NCBI GenBank assembly: GCA_913049785.1
Contig: CAJWXP010000004.1
Location: 1 to 64,000, forward strand
DNA from: an uncultured Dehalococcoidia bacterium
Lineage (GTDB): Bacteria > Chloroflexota > Dehalococcoidia > Lucifugimonadales > UBA1127
Direction of reading: 5' to 3'
DNA: 64,000 nucleotides
Position 1 is the first letter of the stretch. The number at the start of each line of letters is the position of its first letter. The position numbers were made by a program, and so were the translations under genes. Of this stretch, positions 1 to 8,674 are shown one piece after another. A model generated the notes under the pieces. It worked only from the letters and a program-made list of their open reading frames with translations, searched no databases and was not told where the DNA came from.

Positions 1-508
1 TCTCCTTTGCCAGTTCCTCCACTTGGTTGAAATCAATGAGTTCCGTCTCTGGGTCGACCCCGTACGAAACGATGTTGTAGGTCTTGCCCGTGAAGTTCAC
101 AGGGCTGCCATGAGACAAGTGCCCGCCGTGATCCAACCGCATACCCATGATGGTATCGCCTGGCTGGATCAGCGCCGTGTACACCGCCATGTTCGCCTGG
201 GTGCCGGAGTGGGCCTGCACATTGGCATGCTCTGCTCCAAAGAGCTTCTTTACCCGGTCGATGGCAATGGTCTCAACAACGTCCACGTACTCGCAGCCAC
301 CGTAGTAGCGTTTGCCGGGGTAGCCCTCTGCGTACTTGTTGCTCAACACCGTGGCAGAGGCATCCATGACTGCCTGCGATGCGTGGTTCTCAGAGGCAAT
401 GAGTCCCAGCGAGTTCTGCTGGCGATCGATCTCGTTCTTGATGGCTTGGGCGATCTCCGGGTCTTTGTCCTGCAGTATCTGAGGGGCATCTGTACTTGTA
501 GGAGGCAT
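1..508 (-). CDS. glyA: Serine hydroxymethyltransferase, N-terminal part (runs off the left edge)
   Basis: PLP enzyme that interconverts serine and glycine while charging tetrahydrofolate with a one-carbon unit, in the cytosol. The first 169 residues are present. They include the family's early landmarks: LIASENHAS near residue 37, the [14 protein letters not shown] block near residue 58, and [11 protein letters not shown] near residue 103. The start is the ATG at 508-506, preceded by an AAAGGAA ribosome site. The catalytic PLP lysine lies further downstream, outside the window. No glycine riboswitch is visible in the 160 bp upstream; a TATACT-like -10 lies at 563-558 on the minus strand with a poor -35. 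The identification is secure despite truncation by the window edge. Confidence 0.95.
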   Translation of the reverse strand, partial: MPPTSTDAPQILQDKDPEIAQAIKNEIDRQQNSLGLIASENHASQAVMDASATVLSNKYAEGYPGKRYYGGCEYVDVVETIAIDRVKKLFGAEHANVQAHSGTQANMAVYTALIQPGDTIMGMRLDHGGHLSHGSPVNFTGKTYNIVSYGVDPETELIDFNQVEELAKE

Positions 509-624
509 TAGGGTTCCTTTCAAAATATGCTCTAAGTGGTTATTAGGACAGCGATGTAGTATAGCGTCAGAAATCAGAAGAGACTACATCACCAACGGAG
601 GTTTTGGGGCAAGACCTTCAATTT

Positions 625-685
625 GGGTAATCGCAGGATAATGGATCCAGGGCCTAGCCCTGGTGGGTTCAGGGTTTAACCCTGG
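625..685 (-). repeat. Stop-embedding palindromic repeat, copy a (double palindrome plus tail)
   Basis: Read on the minus strand, the end of the stress-protein gene runs into CCAGGGTTAAACCCTG, then six bases, then a perfect CCAGGGCTAGGCCCTGG, then a tail ATCCATTATCCTGCGATTACC. The tail matches the tails of the other copies in this window (consensus close to ACCCATATGCCTGACGGTT followed by ACC). The stop codon TAA of the upstream gene lies inside the first palindrome. Confidence 0.75.
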
Positions 686-1625
686 CTGGAGCGGATGAGC
701 AACACCGGGTCGCCACACTCACGCACAACTTTGTCTGCCACACTCCCCAGCACCCAGCGGTCTATGCCTGAGCGACCGTGCGTAGTCATTGCTACCAGGT
801 TGTGCTCCATTTCGGCGGCTTCAGCCGAGATAGCCTCTGCTGCATCGCCGTGGAGGAGCTTTTGCTGGACTTTCTTCACGCCCTGGCTTTCCAGGTCGGC
901 AGTTATCTTGCGCAGATACTCCATCGCCTTGGCTTTCGACTACTTGGAGTACTCCTCAAAGGGGCCTTCATAGACCCGGGCGAGGGTTGACCCCGGGCCG
1001 AGTTCGTAGTGGTATTCCATGTATCGGAGGTAATCGCCACCGGATGGCGTGACGCGCACCAGCACCACTTCAAGATCGATGGTTTTCGCTAGGGCAGCTA
1101 CGGACGACAGCACTGCCTCAGCAGCTTCAGACCCGTCCAACGGCACGATGACTCGCTCCAGGGTCTCCCGAAGTGCCAGGTGGTCAAGAGACCCGGTCCG
1201 CAGCACAAGCAGCGGCATGGTAGTAGCGGTGAGTATCTTGCTGGTGACGCTGCCCATCAGCCACCGGGCGGCCCCCGACCTACCGTGAGTGGTCAGAGCA
1301 ACCAGGGTGTTCGGAGTGCTCTCAGCCTCTGCGATGACCTTGGATGCCTCGTCCCCTTCTTCTACGGTGAAGGTCACGTCAACACCAACATCGGCAAGGG
1401 ACTCTCGGACTTCGGTGAAGTACATCTCGGCGCGTTTGTTGAGTTGGAATGCAAGCTCCACAAAGGGCCCGCCGGGTTCAGAACCGATGTCCGGTGTCAG
1501 CGGCGGCACCACCTGTATGAGGTGTAGCGGAGCTTTGAACCCCTTGGCGAAAACCGTGCGAAGGGCAGGATGCGCTCTGCAAGCTGAGATCCATCAAGGC
1601 AGACAAGGATCCGTTGGTACTCCAT
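676..1625 (-). pseudogene. Tandem-domain universal stress protein, disrupted by a frameshift and an in-frame TAG
   Basis: A two-domain UspA-family protein (ATP-binding stress proteins) in three pieces. The first domain starts at 1625 with MEYQRILVCLDGSQLAERIL after GGAGGAACAGCG. Near position 1545 one base appears to be missing (CGGTTTTCGCC, where CGG GTT TTC GCC would restore the reading frame). Translation then continues in another frame through HLIQVVPPLTPD and the nucleotide-loop motif TTHGRSGAARWLMGS. The second domain starts at RVIVPLDGSEAAEA. An in-frame TAG at 942-940 follows EEYSK; the same frame continues to a second TTHGRSGIDRWVLGS motif and ends in SSQG. Both ATP-loop motifs are intact, so the loss is either recent or an assembly artefact. 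Confidence 0.8.
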
Positions 1626-1794
1626 CGCTGTTCCTCCGAGTAGAAATGGCGATCCACCAGCGGATGCCAAATGCGACCGATGCCCTCCTTCGGTCATTTC
1701 CAGTATACCGGGCTTTTCAACACTGGTCATTCTGCAATGAAATCAAACCGGTCAAATAGACAGAATCCACGTTGTTCCAGGGGAAATAGGGAAA

Positions 1795-1820
1795 ACATGG
1801 AGGCTGATTGAACTCCATGT
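1795..1820. other. Perfect 8-bp inverted repeat in a divergent intergenic region
   Basis: ACATGGAG (1795-1802) and CTCCATGT (1813-1820) form a perfect inverted repeat with a 10-nt spacer. It lies in the 420-bp gap between the divergently transcribed stress-protein gene and the helicase. No T-run follows on either side, so an operator or leader hairpin is more likely than a terminator. The rest of the gap (1626-2046) holds no gene that I can support. Confidence 0.4.
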
Positions 1821-1911
1821 AGGCTGCCACACCCCATTTCCAACACGCTATGCCTGCCCTAGAATAGGGCCACTTCCCTCCCATCTTCCATCGATCGTAC
1901 TAAAACAAATG

Positions 1912-1920
1912 TGCTATAAT
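1912..1920 (+). promoter_or_regulatory. Extended -10 promoter element upstream of lhr
   Basis: TGCTATAAT is a perfect extended -10 (TGnTATAAT). No good -35 is visible 17 bp upstream, as is common for extended -10 promoters. It would give a leader of about 120 nt before the helicase start at 2047. Confidence 0.5.
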
Positions 1921-2046
1921 CCGCAGACTGTGCGGGCCGAAAAGAGTGGTCCAAAGAGGAGTAGACCCAAACAATCAATTGAGTCGGTAGCTCAGCGGAC
2001 ATTTCCCCTAGCTGGAACCCAAGAATAATTTGTTGGTGTCAATCAA

Positions 2047-5000
2047 ATGACAGCTAAACAATCAAAATCAGGCTCACCGTCAGGTCAGAGGGGTCCAGGG
2101 CGATCCCTGGGCTTCCACCCTCTGGTGCAAGAGTGGTTTGCCAATCGATTTGAAGGTCCAACCGAGGCACAGGTAGAGGGTTGGGAGGCCATCGCCAAGG
2201 GGCGCGACACCCTCATAGCAGCGCCAACCGGCTCCGGTAAGACGTTGGCAGCTTTCATGACCTGCATAGACCGACTTGTGCGAGCCGGCCTGAACGGCGG
2301 ACTCCCAGAACGAACAGAGGTGGTCTACGTCTCTCCCCTGAAAGCGCTTTCCAACGACATTCAACGCAACCTGGCAGACCCGTTGGACGGCATCCGTGAA
2401 CTCGCCGAAGCCCAGGGAACGCCGTTGCCGGAAATCAGAGTAGGCGTCCGTACAGGCGATACCCCCCAGAGCGAACGCACAGCTATGGCCAAGCGTCCGC
2501 CCCACGTGCTCATAACCACCCCGGAATCGCTGTACATCCTGCTGACCTCGGAGAGCGGCAGACGTGGCCTCCAGGGTGTCCGCACCCTCATCCTTGACGA
2601 GATCCACGCCGTTGCCGACGACAAACGAGGCTCGCACCTGAGCTTATCTGTTGAGCGACTTTGCAACCTTGCGGACGGCCCTGTGACACGCATCGGCCTG
2701 TCGGCCACCCAGCGGCCTATCGAAGAAATCGCCAGGTTCCTAGTTGGCAGTGATCACATCGACGCTGATGGCACTCCCGATTGCCTTGTCATCAACACAG
2801 GCCACGCCCGGGAGATGGAGCTGGCTATAGAGATGCCACCGGAGGAGCTTGGCCCCATCGCCACCCATGAGCAGTGGGCCAGCAGCCTTGACCGCGTGGC
2901 CGAACTCATACAGGAACACACAACGACGCTGGTGTTCGTGAACACGCGACGACTGGTGGAGCGCGTCTCTCATCAGCTTGGCGAACGTCTTGGCGAGGAG
3001 GCAGTAGTAGCCCACCATGGAAGCCTCTCCCGAGAGACCAGACACAAGGCAGAACAGCGACTCAAGAGCGGTGACGCCAAGGTGTGTGTAGCTACAGCAT
3101 CGTTGGAACTTGGTATAGATGTAGGTGCAATCGACCTGGTGTGCCAGATAGGCTCGCCGCGATCCATCGGCCTGCTGCTGCAACGGGTGGGTCGCTCTGG
3201 TCACTCGCTGGGAGCCATGCCTAAGGGTCGACTCTTCCCACTGACTCGTGACGAGTTGTTGGAGTGCATCGCCCTTCTCCGGGGCATCCATGGCGGCAAC
3301 CTGGACACCCTGACGATCCCGCCATGGCCACTGGACGTGCTGGCCCAGCAGATCGTGGCGTCTTGCGCCAATGAGGACTGGGACGAGGATGCGCTCTTTG
3401 CCTTCTGTAAGCGCTCCTATCCGTATAAGGAGCTTCCCCGAGAGAAGTACGACCAGATCATCGATATCCTCTCCAACGGTGTCGCTCCACGCGAAGGCAG
3501 AGGCACTGCGTATCTCCATCGCGATGGCGTCAACCACATCCTGCGGGGTCGCAGGAACGCTCGAATTGCCGCAGTCACCAGCGGCGGAGCCATACCGGAC
3601 AACGCCGACTACGATGTCATCGCCGAGCCGGACGGCACGTTCGTTGGCACGGTCAACGAGGACTTCGCCATAGAGAGCGTCGCAGGAGACGTGTTCCTGC
3701 TGGGCAACACTCCCTGGAAGATTCGACGTGTGGAGAGCGGACGTGTCCGGGTTGAAGACGCTCAGGGCTCAAGCCCCACGCTGCCCTTCTGGCTGGGCGA
3801 GGCGCCCGGTCGTACGCCTGAGCTGTCCGATGAGGTCTCAGACCTGCGAGAGGACCTGCTGCAACACCAGGACACCAGTGACGGCGTTCAATGGTTGATG
3901 AAGCAGGCTGGCATCCAGGAGAGCGCTGCGGAACAGGCTATGGCCTACGTCGCAGAAGGCGTCCGTGTTCTGGGCGCAGTGCCGACCAAGCAGCGGGTTG
4001 TAGCTGAGCGCTTCTTCGATGAGTCGGGCGGCATGCAGATGGTGATTCACGCACCCTTTGGCGCAAAGATCAACCGAGCGTGGGGCATGGCCCTCCGCAA
4101 GCAGATGTGCCGCAGCTTCGACTTTGAGCTTCAGGCGGCCGCCACCGACGATGGCATCAGCCTGGCGTTGGGACCGTCAACATCGTTCCCCATGGGAGAC
4201 GTGTTCCGGTATCTGTCGCCCAAGAAGGTGGAGGATGTGCTGACCCAAGCTATCTTGCAAGCCCCTCTCTTCGCCACACGATGGCGGTGGGACGCCTCCC
4301 GGGCCCTGGCTTTGCTACGGCATACCGGTGGTCGCAAGGTGCCGCCGCCCATCCAACGGATGCGCTCCGACGACCTTCGAGCCGCGGTGTTTCCCGCTCA
4401 GGTCGCCTGCCAAGACAATGCACTGCCGGGTGACGTCGAGATACCGGACCACCCTTTGGTCTTCGAAACCATGCGCGACTGCCTTACAGAGGCCATGGAC
4501 GTCGAAGGCCTCAGGAATGTGCTGTTGGATATCGAAGCAGGGAAGATCGAGACCTACGCCAAGGACACGCCCCAACCATCTGCGTTCTCCCACCAGATAC
4601 TCAACGCCATGCCGTATGCCTTCCTGGACGACGCCCCACTTGAAGAGCGACGTGCCCGGGCAGTCACTCTACGGCGTGCACTCCCAGAAGACTCTCGAGA
4701 GCTAGGAGCGCTTAGCCTCGACGCCATTGCGAAGGCAACGCAGGGCGCATGGCCCGTGATCCGTGACATGGATGAGCTGCACGACGCCCTCCTGACGTTG
4801 GTGGTGCTACCGGTGAATGAGCTTCATCGCAGTGCGTCGCTAGCGTCTGCCGAGCAGCTACAGGGTTGGTTCAACCAGCTAGCCGCAGACAGGCGTGCAG
4901 CGCAGTTCGCTTTCGATGACAGTCGTGCCGTGTGGGTAGCTGCGGAGAACCTCCATCAAGCCCAAGCACTGTACCCGGATGCCAGCTTCGCCCCAACCCT

Positions 5001-6423
5001 GACGCCCATGAGCGAACCGCCTGAGGAAGAAGAAGCAGCCCTCGCCCTGATGCGCGGGTGGACTGAGTCGATAGGGCCTTTCACAGATTCCGGCCTGGCA
5101 GAAATGCTATCGTTGCGGCCATCACTGATCCAGATAGGCCTGGCGAACCTGGAAGCAACCGGCGGCATACTCAGGGGCAGCTTCACGCCGGGCAGCACTG
5201 TTGAGGAGTTCTGCAACCGACGCATCCTGGCCCGCATCAGTCGCGATACCGTATCCGGCCTCCGTCAGGAAGTGGAGCCAGTCCCCTCAGCAACGTACAT
5301 CCGGTTCCTCTTCGGGTGGCAGCACGCCAGTCCCGGGACACGGGTGCAGCATGACGGCGGCCTGCTCCAGGTGGTAGAGCAACTCCAGGGTTTCGAAGCT
5401 GCCGCCAGCGCATGGGAGACAGAACTGTTGCCCTTGCGTATGACCGGGTACGACGCTTCGGCCTTGGATCGACTGTGCATAGGCGGCGATGCTGTTTGGG
5501 GTCGCTTCAACCGCCGTGCCCTCGACGAGGAACTGGCTGGTGGCAGGGCGGCATTGGCGCGCACTGGGCCGCTGTCCCTTGGCCTCCGCGAAGACCTTAG
5601 CTGGCTGCTGGATCCGCCTACCGATGAGGATCCGCCCAGCGGAGCTGCAGGAGAGACCCTGGCATTCCTCCAAGACCACGGCGCTTCCTTCATTGGTGAC
5701 ATCATCGCAGGGACGCACCGTATGCCCTCAGATATTGAGGGAGCGTTGTGGCAGCTTGTGGCGGTAGGCCTGGTGACCGCCGACGGCTTCGGTGCCCTGC
5801 GGAGCCTGGTGAACGGGACTGCCAAGCGCGTCGGTTCCAACAGGCGATCGCGTCGACCGGCCAGGCAGCGTGTGGCGTCGAGTCGATGGTCGCTGCTCCA
5901 AACCTTCGAATGGTCTGAGAACGCCATCGAAGAACGCGCGTTCCAGCTACTTCGCAGGTACGGCATCGTGTTCCCGGAGGTACTTGGACGTGAGCCTATG
6001 GCGCCGTCATGGCGGTCACTGCTTCAGGTCTATCGTCGTGCCGAGGCGAGGGGAGAGATCCGGGGAGGTCGGTTTGTCGCCGGGTACGTGGGGGAGCAGT
6101 TTGCGTTGCCGGAAGCGGTGGAGACGATGCGCGCCGTTCGCAAATCAGCGCCATCGGAAGAGCTCATAGCTGTCTCCGCCTGCGATCCGCTGAACCTGGC
6201 AGGCGTCCTCACTCCTGGCCAGCGTGTGCCGGCACTCATCGGCAACCGAGTGGTATTCCGTGACGGCGTTCCCCTGGCGTCACTTCAGGGGTGTGACGTT
6301 GTCCTGCACGCAGACCTGAGCACAGAAGACCAAGATGCGATATACCGGTTCCTACAGCCCTCATATACCCCCGATGCTGACTACCGTTCCCCCATTGCGG
6401 CCAAGGTAGCCAGCACAAGGTAA
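2047..6423 (+). CDS. lhr: Lhr-family large ATP-dependent helicase
   Basis: A 1458-residue superfamily 2 helicase of the large-helicase-related (Lhr) family; E. coli Lhr is 1538 residues, so this is the long bacterial form. Motif I APTGSGKT is at residues 59-66, the DEIH box at 184-187 and SAT at 219-221. Motif VI reads QRVGRSGHS. After the two RecA-like domains and the winged-helix/beta-bundle region, the roughly 600-residue C-terminal part has the winged-helix arrays typical of full-length Lhr; that region of E. coli Lhr has been linked to uracil-DNA processing, which I cannot verify here. The expected role is DNA repair. It stands alone, with a promoter-like element at 1912 and the Fur-regulator gene 70 bp downstream. 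The ATG at 2047 has no strong ribosome site. Confidence 0.95.
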   Translation: MTAKQSKSGSPSGQRGPGRSLGFHPLVQEWFANRFEGPTEAQVEGWEAIAKGRDTLIAAPTGSGKTLAAFMTCIDRLVRAGLNGGLPERTEVVYVSPLKALSNDIQRNLADPLDGIRELAEAQGTPLPEIRVGVRTGDTPQSERTAMAKRPPHVLITTPESLYILLTSESGRRGLQGVRTLILDEIHAVADDKRGSHLSLSVERLCNLADGPVTRIGLSATQRPIEEIARFLVGSDHIDADGTPDCLVINTGHAREMELAIEMPPEELGPIATHEQWASSLDRVAELIQEHTTTLVFVNTRRLVERVSHQLGERLGEEAVVAHHGSLSRETRHKAEQRLKSGDAKVCVATASLELGIDVGAIDLVCQIGSPRSIGLLLQRVGRSGHSLGAMPKGRLFPLTRDELLECIALLRGIHGGNLDTLTIPPWPLDVLAQQIVASCANEDWDEDALFAFCKRSYPYKELPREKYDQIIDILSNGVAPREGRGTAYLHRDGVNHILRGRRNARIAAVTSGGAIPDNADYDVIAEPDGTFVGTVNEDFAIESVAGDVFLLGNTPWKIRRVESGRVRVEDAQGSSPTLPFWLGEAPGRTPELSDEVSDLREDLLQHQDTSDGVQWLMKQAGIQESAAEQAMAYVAEGVRVLGAVPTKQRVVAERFFDESGGMQMVIHAPFGAKINRAWGMALRKQMCRSFDFELQAAATDDGISLALGPSTSFPMGDVFRYLSPKKVEDVLTQAILQAPLFATRWRWDASRALALLRHTGGRKVPPPIQRMRSDDLRAAVFPAQVACQDNALPGDVEIPDHPLVFETMRDCLTEAMDVEGLRNVLLDIEAGKIETYAKDTPQPSAFSHQILNAMPYAFLDDAPLEERRARAVTLRRALPEDSRELGALSLDAIAKATQGAWPVIRDMDELHDALLTLVVLPVNELHRSASLASAEQLQGWFNQLAADRRAAQFAFDDSRAVWVAAENLHQAQALYPDASFAPTLTPMSEPPEEEEAALALMRGWTESIGPFTDSGLAEMLSLRPSLIQIGLANLEATGGILRGSFTPGSTVEEFCNRRILARISRDTVSGLRQEVEPVPSATYIRFLFGWQHASPGTRVQHDGGLLQVVEQLQGFEAAASAWETELLPLRMTGYDASALDRLCIGGDAVWGRFNRRALDEELAGGRAALARTGPLSLGLREDLSWLLDPPTDEDPPSGAAGETLAFLQDHGASFIGDIIAGTHRMPSDIEGALWQLVAVGLVTADGFGALRSLVNGTAKRVGSNRRSRRPARQRVASSRWSLLQTFEWSENAIEERAFQLLRRYGIVFPEVLGREPMAPSWRSLLQVYRRAEARGEIRGGRFVAGYVGEQFALPEAVETMRAVRKSAPSEELIAVSACDPLNLAGVLTPGQRVPALIGNRVVFRDGVPLASLQGCDVVLHADLSTEDQDAIYRFLQPSYTPDADYRSPIAAKVASTR

Positions 6424-6470
6424 GCTCCCTTGACCCTGCTTCCCACTCATAGTACAGTTTAATCACCAAT

Positions 6471-6485
6471 TGAGACTTTATCTCA
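6471..6485. promoter_or_regulatory. Palindromic operator of the Fur-family regulator (site 1)
   Basis: TGAGA-CTTTA-TCTCA is a perfect 5-bp palindrome with a 5-bp centre. It overlaps the AGGAG ribosome site of the regulator gene by one base. Its reverse complement differs from site 2 at 6948-6962 by a single base. The position indicates autoregulation, with repressor binding blocking transcription or ribosome access. Confidence 0.7.
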
Positions 6486-6495
6486 GGAGTGGTGT

Positions 6496-6924
6496 GTGAT
6501 TGACAGGAACGCGTTGGCAACGGTCCTGCAAATGGGATTCTCTCGAGCAACTGGCCCTCGAAATATCGTGGTGGAGACTGTTGTCGCCTGGGAGGGTCAC
6601 TTCTCGGCGGAAGAGTTGTGTCGAAGCATACCTCAGGTAGGTAGGGCGACGGTCTACAGGACGCTGGTTTCGCTACAAGAGGAAGGCGTTATCTGTCGAT
6701 TGATGATCGATGGCAGGGCACCGCGGTACTTATTGGGTGGCACCCAGCACCATCACCACATGGTCTGCACCCAGTGCGGCTCCGTGCAGGACATCGCCGA
6801 TTGCGGCGTTGACGACTTTGTAGACACGGTTGCTGAGCGGTTTGGATACGAACCCGATGGGCATCGACTGGAGATCTATGGCCGATGCGCGTCCTGCATA
6901 GGTGGAGAGCGGGTTACCAGCTAG
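6496..6924 (+). CDS. Fur-family metal-dependent repressor (Zur- or Mur-like)
   Basis: A 142-residue member of the Fur family. The N-terminal winged helix contains VGRATVYRTLVSL (residues 48-60). A metal-rich centre HHHHMVCTQCG spans 85-95, and a second pair CASC lies at 131-134; together C91/C94 and C131/C134 form the structural zinc site typical of Fur and Zur proteins. The GTG start at 6496 follows AGGAG at 6485-6489. The next genes encode a high-affinity Zn/Mn ABC importer, and matching palindromes precede both this gene and the importer. A zinc- or manganese-responsive repressor is therefore more likely than an iron-responsive one. A T6 run at 6932-6937 after the stop could be part of a weak terminator. 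Confidence 0.9.
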   Translation: MIDRNALATVLQMGFSRATGPRNIVVETVVAWEGHFSAEELCRSIPQVGRATVYRTLVSLQEEGVICRLMIDGRAPRYLLGGTQHHHHMVCTQCGSVQDIADCGVDDFVDTVAERFGYEPDGHRLEIYGRCASCIGGERVTS

Positions 6925-6947
6925 TAAACCCCTTTTTTACACCATAT

Positions 6948-6962
6948 TGAGATAATGTCTCA
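6948..6962. promoter_or_regulatory. Palindromic operator of the Fur-family regulator (site 2)
   Basis: TGAGA-TAATG-TCTCA sits 22 bp before the ATG of the metal-binding lipoprotein gene. It has the same arms and spacing as site 1 upstream of the regulator, and its flanking bases ATTGAGA match as well. It probably controls the znuABC-type operon. Confidence 0.7.
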
Positions 6963-6983
6963 TTAAATCGAAATCATAGTTGA

Positions 6984-7922
6984 ATGGACGGTTCGTCAGT
7001 TGGCATCATGGTAAAATTACTCCTGCTAGTCGCTGTGACGACTATTGCGATGGTTGTATCTGCGTGTGGAAGCTCCAACCAGAGCTCAAGCGATGCATTC
7101 GTGGACGTTGTCACCACCAGCAACATCGCTGAGGACTGGGTACAGCGCATCGGTGGCACTAGGGTGTCTGTCTTCAGTCTTGTCCCAACAGGGGCGGACC
7201 CCCACGCCTTCCAGCCAGGGGCCCGCGACGTGACCAGAGTGGCAGATGCCGACGTGATTATCAGCATGGGCCTAGGCCTGGAGAAGGGCTGGCTGGAAGA
7301 TATGTTGGACACAGCATCGTCGGACTCAGGGGTGTTGATCGCCCTCGGAGAGGTGACAGGCCCTATCACGATAGGCGACCAGGGGTCAGAAGTGCTCGAT
7401 CCTCACTTCTGGTTCGATCCACTACGCGTCAAACTTGCTATTGCAGAGATCGCGTTGACGATGACTGCCCTGGATCCTGAGGGAGCTCAAAACTATCGGG
7501 ACAACACCATCGCCTACCTGCAGGAACTGGATGAACTGCATGCCTGGGCGCAGGGAATACTGGCCATGGTGCCTGCAGACCGCCGCGTGCTGGTCACGTC
7601 CCACGATACTCTGGGCTACTTCGTTGACCGCTACGACTTCGAAGTCGTAGGGACGCTGATGCCCGGCGTGACCACGGACGGAGAGCCCTCTGCCAGAGAC
7701 CTGACCGACCTGGTTGATGTAGTCACAGAGCTTGGCGTGCCAGCGATCTTCGTTGAGAACACAACCAGTGACCGTCTAGCCAAACGTATCGCTGAGGAGG
7801 CTGACGTCGACGTAGTCAGCAGCCTTTTCACCGGTTCACTAAGCGCAAAAGATAAGGGCGCTGACACATATATCACCATGATGAGAACAAACATCACCGC
7901 CATTGTGGAGGCTCTGCGATGA
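6984..7922 (+). CDS. Zinc/manganese ABC transporter substrate-binding lipoprotein
   Basis: A 312-residue cluster A-I metal-binding protein (ZnuA/TroA/MntA family), membrane-anchored outside the cell. It has a lipoprotein signal with lipobox VVSAC (lipidated Cys28 if translation starts at 6984). Probable metal ligands are His74 in GADPHAF, His141 in DPHFWFDP and His207 in SHDTLGYF, with an acidic residue near the C-terminal FVENTTSDR. The His-rich loop of many ZnuA proteins is absent, so zinc and manganese are both possible. A second start at 7008 (MVKLLLLVAV) would give a more standard signal peptide; neither start has a clear ribosome site. The stop overlaps the ATPase start (ATGA). Confidence 0.93.
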   Translation: MDGSSVGIMVKLLLLVAVTTIAMVVSACGSSNQSSSDAFVDVVTTSNIAEDWVQRIGGTRVSVFSLVPTGADPHAFQPGARDVTRVADADVIISMGLGLEKGWLEDMLDTASSDSGVLIALGEVTGPITIGDQGSEVLDPHFWFDPLRVKLAIAEIALTMTALDPEGAQNYRDNTIAYLQELDELHAWAQGILAMVPADRRVLVTSHDTLGYFVDRYDFEVVGTLMPGVTTDGEPSARDLTDLVDVVTELGVPAIFVENTTSDRLAKRIAEEADVDVVSSLFTGSLSAKDKGADTYITMMRTNITAIVEALR

Positions 7923-8674
7923 CGTTCGACCCCACAAACGCCCTCACAATGACCAATGTCATGGTGCAGTTCGGTGACACCGTCGTGCTTGAACACGTCA
8001 CCGCTACGTTGGCGGCGGGCACCCTTGTTGGGGTCGTCGGCCCGAACGGGGCGGGGAAGAGCACCCTGTTCAACGCCATTGCCGGCCTGGTTCCCTTGGA
8101 GCAAGGCGAAGTCCTGGTACATGGCCTACCTCCGGAGAAGGTCCGGGGCCGCCTTGCGTACGTCCCGCAAAAAGAGGACATCAACTGGCGTTTCCCTCTC
8201 ACAGCCCGGGAGGTTGTCCTCCTTGGCCGGGTTCACAAGGCCAAAAGGCTGAAAAATCCAAATAGTAATGATCGTAATCTTGTCGATGAGTGCCTGCATC
8301 GCGTCGGCATGTGGGAATTGCAGAACAGCCTGGTCTCAGAGCTGTCCGGTGGTCAGCGCCAACGGGTGTTCGTGGCTCGCGCACTGGCACAGGAAGCGGA
8401 CATCCTCATGCTGGACGAGGCCTTCAGCGGTGTGGATTTCGCCTCGCAAGAAACCCTGGTATCGGCGCTACGAGAGCTACGCGATGAAGGCAAGACCATC
8501 CTCCTAGCAACCCATGATCTGACCAGGCTCTCTGAACGGTTCGATACGGTGTTGTGCATCAATCGCCACGTATGTGCCGTTGGCCCGCCTGACACGGCAT
8601 TCACGCCAGAGGTCCTGGAAGAGCTGTACGGCGCCCACGGTGTCACCTTTTCTGAAAGGGGACACAGCCATTGA
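7919..8674 (+). CDS. Zinc/manganese ABC transporter ATP-binding protein
   Basis: A 251-residue ABC ATPase that powers the metal importer. Walker A GPNGAGKST begins at residue 41, the signature LSGGQ is at 142-146, and Walker B LMLDEA is at 163-168 followed by ATHDLTR. The family assignment (ZnuC/MntB) rests on operon position between the binding protein and the permease. It overlaps both neighbours by 4 bp (ATGA before, TTGA after), implying translational coupling. Confidence 0.93.
   Translation: MTFDPTNALTMTNVMVQFGDTVVLEHVTATLAAGTLVGVVGPNGAGKSTLFNAIAGLVPLEQGEVLVHGLPPEKVRGRLAYVPQKEDINWRFPLTAREVVLLGRVHKAKRLKNPNSNDRNLVDECLHRVGMWELQNSLVSELSGGQRQRVFVARALAQEADILMLDEAFSGVDFASQETLVSALRELRDEGKTILLATHDLTRLSERFDTVLCINRHVCAVGPPDTAFTPEVLEELYGAHGVTFSERGHSH

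Noticed and set aside
1981..2052. tRNA-like D-arm (GAGTCGGTAGCTCAGCGGAC) ahead of the helicase gene.
   Set aside because: No anticodon arm, T-loop GGTTCnAnnCC or acceptor pairing follows.
5265..5966. A 233-codon antisense open frame within the lhr gene.
   Set aside because: Ser/Arg/Pro-rich composition typical of antisense frames in high-GC genes; it lies fully opposite the helicase coding sequence.
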